DNA of 64,000 nt from Ochotona curzoniae (GCF_017591425.1 NW_024465369.1:22412501-22476500), one strand, 5' to 3'. Positions 44,998 to 58,050 are shown, numbered from the stretch's first letter. Numbers and translations: made by a program. Notes: generated from the sequence alone by a model not told the origin.

Positions 44998-45316
44998 TGT
45001 TTTTTAATATTTATTTTTATTGGAAAGTCAGATATACAGACAGGAGAGACAGAGAGGAAGATCTTTTGTCGGATGAGTCACTCTCCAAGCAATCGTAGCA
45101 GCCCAGAACTGAGCTGATCTAAAGCCAGGACCCAGGAGCCTCCTCCAGGTCTGCCATGTGGATGTAGAGTCCCAAGGCTTTGGGCTGCCCTTTACTGCTT
45201 TTTCAGGCCACAAGCAGGGAGCTGGGTGGGAAGAGGGACATGAACTGGTACCCCATATGGGATCTTGGCATGTGCAAGGCGAGGACCCCAACCACTAGGC
45301 TATTGTGCCAGGCCCC
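44998..45316 (-). mobile_element. CSINE, intermediate age
   Basis: The reversed tail 'ttttttaatatttattttta' is followed by the full body and a head ending 'ctattgtgccaggcccc'. Confidence 0.9.
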
Positions 45317-45369
45317 TATGTGGCTTTTGAATGCATTGGATGAAGTTCTGCCTTGTGTAATAAATTTAG

Positions 45370-45655
45370 TATATATTTTAAAAATTTATTTGGAAGCCAG
45401 AGAGAGAGAGAGAGATCTTTCATCTTCTGGTTCTTTTAGTGAATGCCTACAACAGCTAGGAATTAGCCAGGCCAAAGCTAGGAACTCAGAACCTGATGTG
45501 GGATTCCCACATGGTACTGTGGCCATCACCACTGTCCCCAAGGGTGTGCATTAGCAGAAAGCTTGAAATCTGGAATGGAACCTGAGCTCAAACCCAGATG
45601 CTTAGATAGAGAGGAATACAGTTGTGCCAAGTGACATCTTAAACACTGCCAAATG
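45370..45655 (-). mobile_element. CSINE, old copy
   Basis: The reversed tail 'aaaaatttatttggaagcca', a GA run, and a degraded body are seen. Confidence 0.65.
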
Positions 45656-47136
45656 CTTGCCCGTAACTGATTTTAAATCTGAATTGGAGATAACTCACTA
45701 AAAGACATAAAATTTCATTTATCTCTTTAGCTTTGTGAGAAGGCAGAAGGGGGTTGGCTTGGGAAAGTTTATTGCATAAAAACAAGATTCCAATCTAGGA
45801 AAAATGTGTTTTATGTATCCAGCTTTTTTACAGACTCACATATTAGGCTACGCTGGAAAGATGTTTCGCTGAGACCATAAAACCTTTGTGCATCTGTGGG
45901 ACATCTTCATTATGTCTGGGGTAATTTTGTATCCACTGTCTGTGAAGCAAAGTCACTCAAGCAACATGTGTCCTGTTTTTCACTGCATTCTAATTGGGCT
46001 GTGTAAAGGGAGGCATTTGGACCACACACTTTGTTTGAGAAGTTACTTTGTATTGTATGACATGTATACCAAAGACATAAGGAGCCTCTCAGTTTGGACT
46101 GGAAAGAACCAGGGCTTCTGAGACTCTTCCCCCAGGAGAGGAGATGCATGGATATTTATGGGCACATGTGGTTTCTGGGCAACTTGGTAATAGCAGTTCT
46201 GTTGCTTAGGCCTAAGCTAGATTTTCTTCTGTCTGTGTGTGTTTGGAGAAGTGGTGAGGGAAGAAATGATCAAAGGTTTCGCTTCAGAGTTTAGTCAGGG
46301 CTTTGTAATTGAATCTTTCATTGTGCTTTAAGAGGGGGTTGGGGGGAAGCTCGTGTTCATACTATGGTGTGACATTTCTGCAAGTGCAAAGCTTGAATCA
46401 TGCGTAGGTTTGATTAAGATTTTATGGGACTCCTAAAACAACAGGAGTGATCTCCATAAGACAAAAGTATTCTGGAACTCAAAATCCAGCTGTGGTAGCT
46501 TTTTGTTTGTTTTGGTTTCTGTTTGTTTGCTTTTGCTTCTGAGTTGGGGAGAATGCTTCCCTGTCAGGTCACAGCTACCATTCTGGATCTTAAGAGCTGC
46601 ACAGGGCATGGGTCTTACTGCAAGGGGGGTGGGGGAGCATGGCTGCTGCTGCAGCCAAGAGGGAGCCAGACATGGGGGAATTTTGCTGGTCTAGAAAAAG
46701 TACTGCACTTTTGCAGCTGCTGTTGTAGCTCCTAACCATGAAAACAAAAACCCATCTCAGTTACTCAGGATCCATGAGAAATTGGCAATGGCCCAAAATG
46801 TGTGCGTGTGTTTTAGACTCTGAATTACATTTGTCTTCCTGTGGGCATCCCCTGATTTAGGGCATGCAGCTGGGAAACATGCCTGACAGCATGAGGCAGT
46901 GGGGGAGGGGAGAGGCTGTGCCCCAGGGGGACCCATCCCTGGGGAGCCTGATCCAGTTAGCTGGAGCCCTGGAGTTGCCAGGCTATAGATATTTTTAAAT
47001 AGAGAGGAGAGCACCAAGAAAACAAAACCTACAGTGTATGTAAAACATGGTTGGCCCAGATAATCTTTGTGCTTTGTTTCACTCTGCCCAATGCCTATCT
47101 CCTGCAGGGTCCACTCTGGTTATGGTAGCTGTGTTG
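45656..47136. other. unassigned intron-like DNA
   Basis: No supported exon or recognised repeat is seen. Confidence 0.3.
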
Positions 47137-47219
47137 TTAGCTCTGTGGAAATGGACTCCGTGTTATACAGAGCCTGGGTCTGGGCGTCTGTGGTGGGCAG
47201 GGATGCATCCCTGGAATAC

Positions 47220-47447
47220 CTGAGCTTGCTCGTGTGTGCCAGTTCTCAGATGCTTGCTTAATGGTCTGCAGCACCTGAGCCATTAGCACAGCTTTTGACA
47301 AGTCTTTGAAAAGTTCATCCTCTGCATCCATGTCCTGAAGTTTTGACTGGGCTTGTTTAACCCATGGAGACTGAACTGGGATGGGTGGGAGAAAAGCCAC
47401 GATTCTGTTTTCACTAGCTACAGCCAAAGTGTAACCTCTGTTTGAGT
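47220..47447 (-). pseudogene. protein-like open segment, exon or retropseudogene piece
   Basis: The minus strand is open from 47472 to 47137. Between an acceptor-like tttttag (AG at 47448-47449) and a donor-like CAG|GTATTC (GT at 47218-47219) lie 228 bases. They encode GYTLAVASENRIVAFLPPIP followed by an acidic/basic helix-like run with KQAQSKLQDMDAEDELFKD. The residues look like real protein rather than repeat translation. A TAG lies just upstream in frame. The gene is not recognised. The orientation is opposite to the plus-strand candidates, so a processed pseudogene fragment is the likelier reading. Confidence 0.3.
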
Positions 47448-47472
47448 CTAAAAGTGGACAAAAAGCCCCATG

Positions 47473-48294
47473 CTATTATCAGGCTCAGTGACTTTGTAAA
47501 ATGGAAATTAGAATATTGTATTACACTAGTGGAAATAGTTTAAAATATCATTCATACACATTGCTGATTTAAACATTGTCAGGGTTCTTAGACGTGCTAT
47601 TGCGTCTTATGTATCACTATCACAAATCTGGTTTTCATGTAGCTTGATAGGTATTTCAATATAGTTTTCATGTCTAGCTAGTTGAAGCGGTTCATGGCAT
47701 ACAAGAGGTTACAGATTTGGGCCTCCCTAAGTCTTACTCATCTTGCGTTAAGACTGGGTTTAACATTAAACCTGGATTTGTTAGCATTTGGAAAAAGAAA
47801 AAGCCAGTCATGTTTTATTTAGCTTTTTGTTTCCCAGAATGAATCGTCTTTGACTCCTATCATCTGGAGCTCTGGTATTCCCCAATTTGGGGCTGTTGGA
47901 GCCGATTAAGAAATAAAGCCATCGCCCAGGCCTAAGTGATCTTTCTCACGGGCCTTGGTGGCAGCCCCCTTGAAGACTGCTTACTGTGACCAAACGTTTG
48001 TGGCCACGAATACGACCGTGAGTGCAGTGATGGATATGTGATTTGCCTTGACCGTGGAAGGGAATGCAGCCCTCTAGGTTTGTGTGAGTTTGATTCAGCT
48101 CTTCACTGCATTCGCACTACAGGCATGCCCTCAGTTAATTTAGCACCTGACCTGCAAGGCTAAACCTTGCTAGGGTTCTTCAACAGCATGAAGCTTTGCA
48201 GAAAAAGAAACCCAAGGCTTAGAGCCATATGCTGCTGCATCCTGCTGCCTTTAAAAAAGCTCAAAGCAGCTCAGAGTAGAGTGGCTTTTGTTTT
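47473..48294. other. unassigned DNA
   Basis: No supported gene or repeat is seen. Confidence 0.3.
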
Positions 48295-48585
48295 CATCTT
48301 TCAAAATTTTAATTTATGTATTTGAGAGACTCAGAGTGAGCCCTCATATCTATTGATTCACTCCTAATCTACTCACAATGGCTTGGGCTGAGATGGGCCA
48401 CAGCCAGGATCTAGAAACTCAATCCAGGTCTCCTGTGTAAGTGGAAGACATCCATTGACTTGATCCATCACTGCTGTCTGCAGGGGCTGCATAAGCAGGA
48501 ATCTGGAATCAAGAACCACAGCTGGATACTCTGTCCAGGCACTCAGACGTGGATATAGATATGTTGCCTGCCAGGGTAAATAAAT
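48295..48585 (-). mobile_element. CSINE, old copy
   Basis: The reversed tail 'caaaattttaatttatgtat', body, and a weak head are seen. Confidence 0.65.
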
Positions 48586-48630
48586 GGCCACCCCTGGAAT
48601 GGCTTTGGACATTTCTCAGACCTAATTCTT

Positions 48631-48953
48631 TTTTTAAAAAAAATATTTATTTTTATTGCAAAGTCAGATATACTGAGAGGAGGAGAGACAGAGAGGAAGA
48701 TCTTCCATTCAGTGATTCACCCGCCAAGTAAGCACAACAGCCGGTGCTGTGCTGATCCAAAGCCAGGACCCTGGAACTTCTCCAGGTCTCTCACATGGGT
48801 GCAAGGCTTTGGGCCATCCTCGACTGCTTTCCCAGGCCACAAGCAGGGAGCTGGATGGGAAGTGGAGCTGCTGGGATTAGAACTGGTGCCCATACGTGAT
48901 CCTGGCACGTTCAAGGCGAGGACTTTAGCTGCTAGGCCACCACACCGGGCCCT
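48631..48953 (-). mobile_element. CSINE, young
   Basis: Full length, with flanks AGACCTAATTCTT (48618-48630) and AGACCTGATTCTT (48954-48966) as the target duplication, one mismatch. Confidence 0.94.
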
Positions 48954-49394
48954 AGACCTGATTCTTAACTTGTGGGCAAGCATTAGAAATACAAGAAGCG
49001 CTGCTCATGTGACGCAAAGATCTGGCCTGGTTCCTGGTGTTCTCCCCTTGGGTTGATGAACTCGAGAGTTTGCTCATTTTGATGCCTGCAGGTCCCAACA
49101 CTGTGGCTTGAAATAGCTGATGAGTTGGACATCTGGCAGAGCTGGAGGCACTGGGCTGTCAGTGACTAATAGTGAGGTAGGTTCTTTCTGGGGATAGAGC
49201 TGAGGCACATGGGTACTGCTCTGGGAGTAGATAAGCATGTGGAGCTGGAGTGGGAAGATGACATGCCAAGAGGATTTGTTTTCCTATTTAGGTTTTGATG
49301 ACTTCTCATCAGGGCCCTAGAAATAAGTCTCTCCTTTTTCTTTCTTTTTCTTCTTTTTTTTAATCTGAAAGAGAAGGCATGATACAAAGACTAT

Positions 49395-49605
49395 ATGGTC
49401 AGGGTTTGGAACCAGATAGCTATCTGGGCCCCAAGGCTCTGCCTTGGATGAGGTCTGAGACCCTAGGCAAGCCCCTTTTGTATCTGTGCTCCTATAGAAT
49501 GAATATCACCCTCCTCAAGAATGGTCGTGAGGATTAAGTCACTAGGTGTATGTGCCAGGGCTCAAGCAGGGCCTGGTACATGGTTAGTGATTAGAGTTGC
49601 TGGCT
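49395..49605 (+). mobile_element. MIR SINE
   Basis: 'ctaggcaagccccttttgta', 'tcgtgaggattaagtcacta' and 'agggcctggtacatggttag' follow the MIR consensus in sense. Confidence 0.7.
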
Positions 49606-50144
49606 GTTCGTGAGAGTCATGTTGGGTGTCAGAGAAGTTTTGAGAACTCCCAACCTGGTGGAGCTAGGTCCTGGGGAAGTTGTAGCCTTCTGCATCATCC
49701 TTGCAGGTCATAGCAGAATGCAGGAGAGAACGCAGCATCTTGTTCTAGAGCATTACGGAAAAACGTCAGTGTCAGCACTATGAACAGGAGGTCCTTCCAT
49801 AATAAATAGCCTTCCGTGGGCACCTTTAAAGTTGATCTTTTTTTGTTTGTGGTAATAAATAAGAAATAAAGGAGCCACCTAAAAATGAGAAGTTCCATGG
49901 GGAAAAGATCTGAAATCATTTAGTCTAGCAAGCAAAGGAGCAATATTCCTGTTTGAAGCTCTGTGGAAGGTGAAGGCGCTTTGTATACAGAGTGCTGCCT
50001 GCCTTTATTCAGAGGTCGGTGGCTGCCACCACAAGAAGATGGACAGTATAAGCTTGGATCTAGAACCCTGTTGTCTGACTCAGGTGACAGACTTACTAGA
50101 AAGGAGAAGGGAAAAAAGGATGGAATGTAATTTTTAAAATGTTT

Positions 50145-50432
50145 TTTAGAATTATTATTTATTTGCAAAGTAAAGAAAGGGGCAAAGAAGTATGTCCTAT
50201 CTCATGATGCACTCCCAAAACACTGACCAACAACCCTTACCGGGCCTGGCTAGAGTCATGAACAGAAAATCCTGGTCTTCCATGTAAATAGCCAGGACCA
50301 AAGTACATGGGTTATCTATCACCTGCTGCCCCCGCAGGATGCACCTGAGCAGGAACTTGGAACTGAGAGCAGAATCCAGGCAAAATCTTATGTAGTTCTC
50401 CCAAATCTTAACCACTGCACCAGGTGCCTGCT
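50145..50432 (-). mobile_element. CSINE, old copy
   Basis: The reversed tail 'ttattatttatttgcaaag', body 'atctatcacctgctgccccc', and head 'accactgcaccaggtgcctg' are seen. Confidence 0.7.
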
Positions 50433-52130
50433 TCAACATTGCAGTTAGGTGTCTTCAGTTAACAGTGTTTTGCTGCCAGGATGGGAGGGTGACTTGGTGG
50501 GGGATCATCCAGGTGAGAAGACAGCTTGTGGGTGAACAGGCTTTTCTGCACACTGGAGTTCCATCGTTGCACCATAGCCATTGATTCTTGGAGGCATGGT
50601 GATGATTGCCATGGATGCTGCGCTTGGTTATTGCCTTTTCCTGAGCCTTTCCTGGCTTGAGGGAGAATCAGTCCATTCCAGAGTTTGACCTTTGTATCCT
50701 TGTTCTGTTTCCTTTTGTATGCATATGTGAAGTAACAAGCTAAAGGCTTCCCATAACCTGTGCTCTGAAGGCTTGATAAGAGAATGGCGCTTGATATGTG
50801 AGGGTGTTGCTCTTCTCAAATGGACTGGGTACTTTAGACCAGAACCATGGGAATTAGTACTTGACTGGGGCCAGAAGAATTCCGTATCAGTTGAAACCTT
50901 ATGTGGGAGACCGTTGCCATTGGTTTTGGTTTTCCCTCTGTAACAACCCTACAACTCAGTTTATGTAATGACTCCCTGCAGCATTTGCAGTGCTGCAGGT
51001 GCATGGTGAGGTGCCATGGAGAATTTGTAGAGTTTGTGTTCTTCACCATGATTTTGATGGATAGTCGTGTAAGGTGAGAAGTAGAACTGGAGAGACGATG
51101 TCTTTTGACCCTTGTGGCCTGGGATGTTGGGGATGTGGTGTTGGGAGTGTGACCAAGCAGATCCACATGCAGCTAAAAGAGTCTCTCTTCTGCGAGAGTA
51201 ACCTCATCATTTCCTCCAAAGGGCAGCTTGCTTTTCTGCCAAGTAGTTACAAAATAAGAACCTGTAAATAAATTTGACTTAATCAATTTTCTGGGAATTC
51301 GAAATTTCTGTTTTTCTTTTTGAAGAAATTCTTCCTGAAATAATTTGTCCTCCTACAGAAAATTTCTAAGTGTATCGTGTAATGATTGCATCATCACAGG
51401 GAATTTCCAGTTCACTTTGTGTATCAGAACTCAAACTTAAGTTCAGAAGTCACACCTAAAGCTGAAAAGGGAGGGAACGTTCACACTGCTTACTGGTTTT
51501 TACTAATTCAAATATGATTTTTTTGTGTGACAAACCTAACTGTAAAGAAAGGGACAGAATTACAGCTTAGATTTATAGAACAGGTTTGAGTAATGAAAGC
51601 TGAATGGTTGGGCCTATGCATCTTCTGAAATAAATGACAGCTTAATGGCAGCTCACTTTCCAACTTTACAAGTTAGGCAGCACCCCCAGCTGAGTGTTCA
51701 CTGTCATGGTTGCTTTCTTGCTGCTTTCTTGCTGCTTGACCCATTCACCCCCTAGCTGGATGAAGCAGTTCAGTTCTGGAGGAGTCCCCTCATTGACTTC
51801 CAGGCACATTGCTGTCAATTTCTAGGCTTTTTCAACTGAAGGGGTTAAGGATAGGGGTAGACAGAGGGGGGGGGGGGGCGGGAAGAAAATGAGATTGATT
51901 GATTGATTGGGGAATTTGAAGAACTTGTGGCGGGTTGGTCTTCCTGGCCTCCTGGGATCCCTAAGCCTGTGGTGCTGATTTTGTTTTCAGGAAGCTTCTC
52001 CGAGGCTGGGTTTTCCATGAACTTGGAGCCAACAGGCAGGCCGGCCAACAGCCCTCCTTGTGTCCTTTTGTGGTCGTTGCTGTCCTTTGCTTTCTCTCCT
52101 TTGCTCTACTCTGTGTTGTTTGTGTTGTAG
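50433..52130. other. unassigned DNA with a G13 run
   Basis: G13 lies at 51866-51878 and a four-copy (GATT)n at 51892-51909. No other repeat or exon is supported up to the candidate at 52131. Confidence 0.4.
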
Positions 52131-52232
52131 GTTGCTGCAGGCCTGCTGCCACCACCCATTTCCTTTCCGTTGACAAACACTAAAATGTTGCTGAGACAAA
52201 GACAGGCTCTGAAGTTGATCCTACAGAAGAGA
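52131..52232 (+). other. candidate 102 bp in-phase exon, gene unknown
   Basis: A TTGTAG acceptor after a T/C-rich tract ends at 52130 and AGA|GTGAGT forms the donor. The 102 bases are open for 34 codons with no stop, beginning VAAGLLPPPISFPLTNTKML and ending LILQKR. A phase 0 to 0 cassette would fit after the 43.3 kb candidate. I recognise no protein. The moderate acceptor leaves a real chance it is fortuitous. Confidence 0.25.
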
Positions 52233-52384
52233 GTGAGTCAGCACCAGCAGGGCTTGAACAGACTACATGGAGAACATTTTTATTCTCTCTCCCCTTCTCT
52301 GAAGTAAAAGATATTTCTTACTAGTCCTGTATACCTTATTTTCTAGTCTCTCATTTGTAAATACCGCTACTCTGATCATTGCTA

Positions 52385-52695
52385 CTATTTTAGATTTTAC
52401 TAATTTGAAAGGCAGATGGAGACAGATCACTCAACTGCTGGTTGATTTTCCAAAATCTCTCAACAGCTAGGACCAGGCTAGGCCAATACCAAGAGCTTGT
52501 AACTCCATCTGTGTTACCCACAGGGAGCCAGCAACTCTAGCCTTCACCTGCAGCCTTTCATATGTACAGTAGTAAATATCAAAGTAGTATACAGTAGCAG
52601 GGAAGCCTTGGGTAGCAGAGGAGTCGGGACTTGGACCCAAGCACCAAGATGTGGGCATAGTAAGTGCAAATGCCCACTTCTGTTACTGATTTTGG
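52385..52695 (-). mobile_element. CSINE, old copy
   Basis: The reversed tail 'attttactaatttgaaaggc', body, and head 'aagtgcaaatgcccacttc' are seen. Confidence 0.65.
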
Positions 52696-52836
52696 TAAAA
52701 GTAAGGTATCTGAGAGAGACCCCTGCCCAGTTGCTATTTTTTTTTAACGAGGTTGGGTTGATACTGTGGTGTGAGGACACCTGGGATTTACATAGCACCT
52801 CCACAATTTTTACGTGGAGTTCAGTATTGTATTTTC

Positions 52837-53165
52837 TTTTTTTTTAATTTATTTATTTTTTATTACAAAGTCAGATATACAGAGAGGAGAGACAGAGAGG
52901 AAGATCTTCCATCCAATGATTCATTCCCCAAGTGACCGCAACAGCCGGTGCTGTGCCAATCCAAAGCCGGGAGCCAGGAACTTCTTTCGGGTCTCCCATG
53001 CGGGTGCAGGGTTCCAAGGCTTTGGGCAGTCCTGGACTGCTTTCCCAGGCCACAAGCAGGGAGCTGGATGGGAAGTGGAGCTGCCTGGATTAGAACTGGC
53101 ACCCATATGGGATCCCGGGGCGTTCAAGGTGAGGACTTTAGCCGCTAGGCCACGCCTCCGGGCCC
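52837..53165 (-). mobile_element. CSINE, young
   Basis: Full length. Flanks 'cagtattgtattttc' and 'cagtatctgtattttc' are the target duplication. Confidence 0.93.
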
Positions 53166-54477
53166 CAGTATCTGTATTTTCATGCCATCCTCCTTTCGGT
53201 TCAGATCCTGGTAAAGGGAACATTTTGATCAACAAGCAGGAGGATATAGTTACACGGGGGCTAATGACTTCCAGCTCAGCCAGGGCTGCACTGCCCCTTC
53301 CCCACTCCGATTTCAGAAGCATGTGACTTTAGATATTGAGATAATGGTCCTGAGATTTTAAGGTTAATTCAGGTGTGGAACTGAAAAGGAGTATTATGAA
53401 GTGGTACATTTTTTTCCTCAGTATCTCATTGCCTGGATGCCACCTGGATTTAACTGAGGACTTTTTTGCATTCCTTGTGAATGACAATGTCTAGGAATGT
53501 TCTTTGTCAGTTATACACTGCCCTAAGTGTTGATTAATTGCTTGATTTGGAGGACATCACTCATCTCTGTTCACTAGAGCCTGGCTGAATCAGTCAACAG
53601 CTACGGAGAACAGCGAGGGAAAGCCTGTGTCCTGGCTTCTGTTTGTATCATCCGAAGCATAAACATAGTCCCCTGCCCTAAGCTCCTGGCTTATAAGTCA
53701 GATTGAGTAAACAGAGACCACCACGCTCAGAAAAGAAATGTTTTACCCTAGTGCTGTTCTGTGATCTCAGACAAAATGCTCATGATTTCAATAATTCCCT
53801 TGTGATTGCATGCTGAGGTAGATTTTGCCTTGTTCTGAAATTACTTCAGCATTTTTATCTAGAGTGAATTTTGTTCTCATTATATGCTAGTGTACTGCAC
53901 CGTGTGGAATCCTTAACCTAACAGTCCTAGAATTCCTAACAGAATCCTAACTGTGCAGAATCCTAATCTCCTAACGTGGAGATGTGCTTGCACCCAAAGC
54001 CTTGATTGCATAAGGAGCAATCTCCATGGTTAAAGTTAGACTTTGGTAGTAAGCCTGGGAGAACAATTCATGGCATTTGAGTTTAGGTTACTGGCCATTT
54101 AAAGGTGATGTCATATAGTCATCTTTTCTTTTGAAAGAATAGTATAGGAAATTATGTTCTGTTGGTGGAATTCAGTTGTAGCTACCTAGAGGCTGGTCTA
54201 TCTTGTTGGGACTCAGAATGAGACACCCCAAAAGTAAGGCGCCTTGAGATTTGAGAAAACTGCATTTGCAAGAGTCACTTCTGTTTGCTCCTGCTGTCTC
54301 CCTCCCTTCTGCCCCCACTCCCCAGTATGATCTTAAAGGAATTCTCTGACCTCACCTGAGAGTAGTTCATAAGACCCTGTTCCAGAGGAGTCCTGCCCTG
54401 GTTCTGGAGGCCGGGAAGAATCTGGATGTGGCTTTGGTGAGTCCCGCCTCCCCCAGTTTGTTATCATTTGCTTACCC
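53166..54477. other. unassigned DNA
   Basis: A cluster of GAATCCTAAC-like decamers lies at about 53907-53980. No gene is seen. Confidence 0.3.
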
Positions 54478-54705
54478 CTCTGAAAAGTTTTATTTATTTG
54501 AAAGGCATAGAGGAGGAGAACCCTTCCATCTGCTGCATCACTCCCAAAAGCCCCTACCAGCCAGGTCAAAGTGAGGAGCTGGGAACTGCATTCAGGTCTT
54601 CTAATATACCCTCTGCTCAGCAGGGAGCTGGATTAGGGAAACAGTGCCATTGGGGCTAAACCACTAAGCAGTGGCTTAGTGCACTGCACCACAACCCTGG
54701 CCTTT
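54478..54705 (-). mobile_element. CSINE, shortened old copy
   Basis: The reversed tail 'aaaagttttatttatttgaa' and a shortened body end 'gcaccacaaccctggcc'. Confidence 0.7.
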
Positions 54706-55534
54706 CACACACCCTTTTTGTTCACTTCAGTTCTGCAAGACGATCATTCATCATTCAACCTAAGGATAAACCCGCAGTTCTCTAAAGACTCTGTGACCCT
54801 TGACACTTGGGGTAAATACGTTTATGCTTTTCTCATGTTAATGTGTCTCTTGTTACACAGGCATCAGTTATGAACCTTGCACAGTGGGTAAGGAAAAGAC
54901 ACTGGTTTTCTCTCTGTACTCTCTTCCCTCAAAGAATATAACAGTGAGAGCTGATGTTCCCCACTTTGTCAAAGATTGATTCTTACTTGAACCCAGCATA
55001 CATTTCTTCTACTTAGTGTCCCAGAGAATAGTTTGACAGAGAAGAAATAAAGGAATTCTGTTAAGCCAGTTGCACCTGTAGCTTTGGTCTATACTAGAAT
55101 ATCTAAGTGAAAATGGTCTATTTCACATGTTTGATCCTGTCAGGTTTATAGGTGAGCTTCCTCACCCATGGATGGTCGTTTAATAACAACCTGCGTCTGG
55201 AAGTAAGTTTCTGTGTGGGGAACTTCTCATTCCGTCAGCTGGGTCTGGTTTGCTGGGTCTGGAGGGCTGGGTCACATCATTCCCAAGTGGCTCTTGTCCA
55301 TGACAGGCCAGTGTTTACCCTTAAGGGGAAAAGACAGTGGGAGTGTGTGATGGCGAGTGTGTCATTCAGGTGGAGCCTGCTGGCTGCCCTCACGAATCTG
55401 CTTCACTTTTTTTTTTCTGTTGAGGAATTATCACTGTCTTGATACTCAAGCTGGGATTTGAAACTCAGAATTCTCCTTGTGTTAAATGGATGGGACTTGG
55501 CAAAGTGATCACCTTTAACAAAGCTCATGAAAAC
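54706..55534. other. unassigned DNA
   Basis: No supported exon or repeat is seen. Confidence 0.3.
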
Positions 55535-55825
55535 TTTTTTTCTTTAATCTTATTTATTTGAAAGCCACAATGAGGGAGGGGGAGAGTGAGAATCTTCCAT
55601 CTACTGGTTCACTTGCTAAATGGCTGCAAAGATAGAGCTTGGTCCAGGCAGAAGCCAGAAACTCAGCTGAGGTCTACCACATGGGTAGTGGAGGACAAAC
55701 AATGGGCCATCCTCTGCTGCCTGCCCAGGTGTGTGAGCAGGGGCCTGGATTGGATGTGAACCAGCTCTTCCATATGGGATGCCAGCATTGTAAGCCATGG
55801 CTTAATATGCTACACCACAGTCCGT
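55535..55825 (-). mobile_element. CSINE, old copy
   Basis: The reversed tail 'aatcttatttatttgaaagc', body, and head 'atgctacaccacagtccg' are seen. Confidence 0.72.
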
Positions 55826-56934
55826 GAGAGCTTTTGTTTAAAGGCAGAATATCAGTTTCTCAATGTATTCTCAGAATCCTAACTGACCTCAAGCCAGATG
55901 GCTATGTTGACTGGACCCACCACACACTGTCCGCACTGTTGGTAGGCAGAGGAAGGAGCCAAATTAGGAGGTGAGCTTTCAGTGAGAACAAGAAGCACTA
56001 TTCATGTGCTGCCAGTGTTGAATGCCACATGGCTTCATTGGCCCAACGCATGCATTTCCAGAACTGCATGTGGGGAGCTGTGTGCCTGGTAGGGCGGAGA
56101 GGCTCTCAGGTGTGCTGGGTCATCTGCTCAGGAACACTTGTCAGTGGGGACACTGCTGCTCTGGAACCACACCAGCTGTGTCATCTCCTTTCAGATGGGC
56201 AGTCTTTAAGTTCTCTGAGTACATCAAATTCTAATTAGGAATTACAGGCCAGACAAGTGGGGCCTTCAGGTGACTTTGCAGAATGCTCCTCTGATCCATG
56301 CTAGTTTCTCCATGTACTGGGGTGTATGGGGTGTAACTTTTTTCCTTTCCTCTGTGTGTGTGTATGTATGTATGTTGGGGGGGCGGAGGTGGGTATCTTG
56401 GGCACATACAGTGGTGCTAATAGGTTGCTTATCCTTGCATTCAGATGTAATCAAAGTTCTTCCGTGTCACAGTCTTGAGCTGCTACTTACAGAGATCACA
56501 AACTAGAAGAATACATTATACCAAATATTCAGTAGCCTCCTTGACTTAATTTAAAACCACTACTGTGAAAGATGGGAGTACCCTAAAAGCAGCTGAACCT
56601 CAGAGTAGATTAACCAGCTTTCTAGGATGAGATGCAGTCAGTGTAGTTGTCCAGGGGTCGGAGGGGAGGTGTGATCTACGTGGCATGGTAGGACTGCTAT
56701 TGCCTACTAGGGGGATTCTCATAAGCACGATGAGGCCTGAGCTGCTCAGTGACCCAGGGACATCCAGGGCTGTGGAAAGGGTTTGCAGAACTTGTGCATG
56801 AGACTTTAGTTATAGCTGTACCATCATTTTTTCCATAAGTATGTAACTTTATCATATTACAAGTACTGAAAGTTGATGGTTGACCCAAAAAATATCCGTA
56901 CTTTGAAGATATTCATTCATTTAATTTTGGTACC
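55826..56934. other. unassigned DNA
   Basis: A GT/GTAT tract at 56350-56375 is followed by G7. No gene is supported. Confidence 0.3.
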
Positions 56935-57230
56935 AGTAAAAAAATATATTTATTTGAAAGGCAGAGTTACAGAGAGAGAAATGGTGATATTGATCTTGGG
57001 TCCACTGGTGCTCTGGGATAGAGTCAAGTCAAAGCCAGGAACTCCATCCAGGTCTCCCACATGGGTGGCAGAGGCCCAAGCACTTGGGTCTTCTTCCGCT
57101 GTTTTCCCAGGTGCATCAGCAGGAAGCTGGATTGGAAGTGGAGTGTCTAGAACTTAAACTAGTGCCCCACTGGGATGCTGGTTTTGCAGGTGGTGGTTTT
57201 AACTTGCCATTCTACGATGTGAGTCCCCTT
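56935..57230 (-). mobile_element. CSINE, old copy
   Basis: The reversed tail 'aaaaatatatttatttgaaa', body with 'ccaggtctcccacatgggtg', and weak head are seen. Confidence 0.75.
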
Positions 57231-57239
57231 GCCTACCGT

Positions 57240-57562
57240 GTTTTTTGAAAAATGAATTTGTGTTTATCTAAAAAGTAGAGTTACTAAGGAGAGAGACACC
57301 AAGATAGAGATCTTTCTTCCAGTGATTTGATGCTAAAATGACTGCAGCAGTTGGAGCTGAACTGATCCAAAGCCGTGAGGCAGAGGTTTCTTCTGGGTCT
57401 TGCACCAGTATAGACTTGGGCCATCCTCCCCTGCATTCCCAGGCCAGAAGCAGGGACTGGATCATAAATGTGATAGTCGGGACACAAGCCAGCACCCATA
57501 TCGGATGCCAGCGCCACAGACAGAAGCTCAGCTGCTGTGACATGGCATTGGACACACCTACC
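57240..57562 (-). mobile_element. CSINE, old copy, adjacent to the previous one
   Basis: Only about 10 bases separate it from the previous CSINE. The body carries 'ctgaactgatccaaagccgt' and the head ends near 'gacatggcattggacac'. Confidence 0.75.
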
Positions 57563-57944
57563 ATTTTTATTTATTTTTTGGTGATGTTTGCATAGTTGAT
57601 TGCTACCTACCATTTTTTTTTTACTGCTGCAGCATTTCTGTGTAAGTGTGACTGGTGGTAGAAATGCTCAGGTTCCAGCTCTCCTAGTGGTACCACTCCC
57701 TTTCACTGGGTTCCTCTTACTACCATTCAAAAAGAAAAGAATTTGTAATCTAGTCTCCCTTTGTGTGTGAAGACTTCCTTGTAAAATGATTTGACCTTAT
57801 CAACCATTGCAACTCTCTTCTACTTCTGCCTAAAATGATGTTTTCCTACTATCTCCAAGCTTTGCTCATTACCTCTCGGATGTGACCTGGGCCAGCCAGG
57901 GCAGTGGAGGGAAGCATGCCCCCACCGGGGCACCTGCAGGTTTG

Positions 57945-58050
57945 GATTCTGGCCCTGTGGTTAATTAGCTGTGTGACTGCTGGACAAGTCAGCCTCCCAG
58001 GCTCTCTGTTTCTTCACCAGTGAAACAAAGGGCTTGGAAAAATAAATACA
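57945..58050 (+). mobile_element. MIR SINE fragment
   Basis: 'ttaattagctgtgtgactgc' and 'ctctgtttcttcaccagtga' match the MIR core in sense. Confidence 0.6.
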
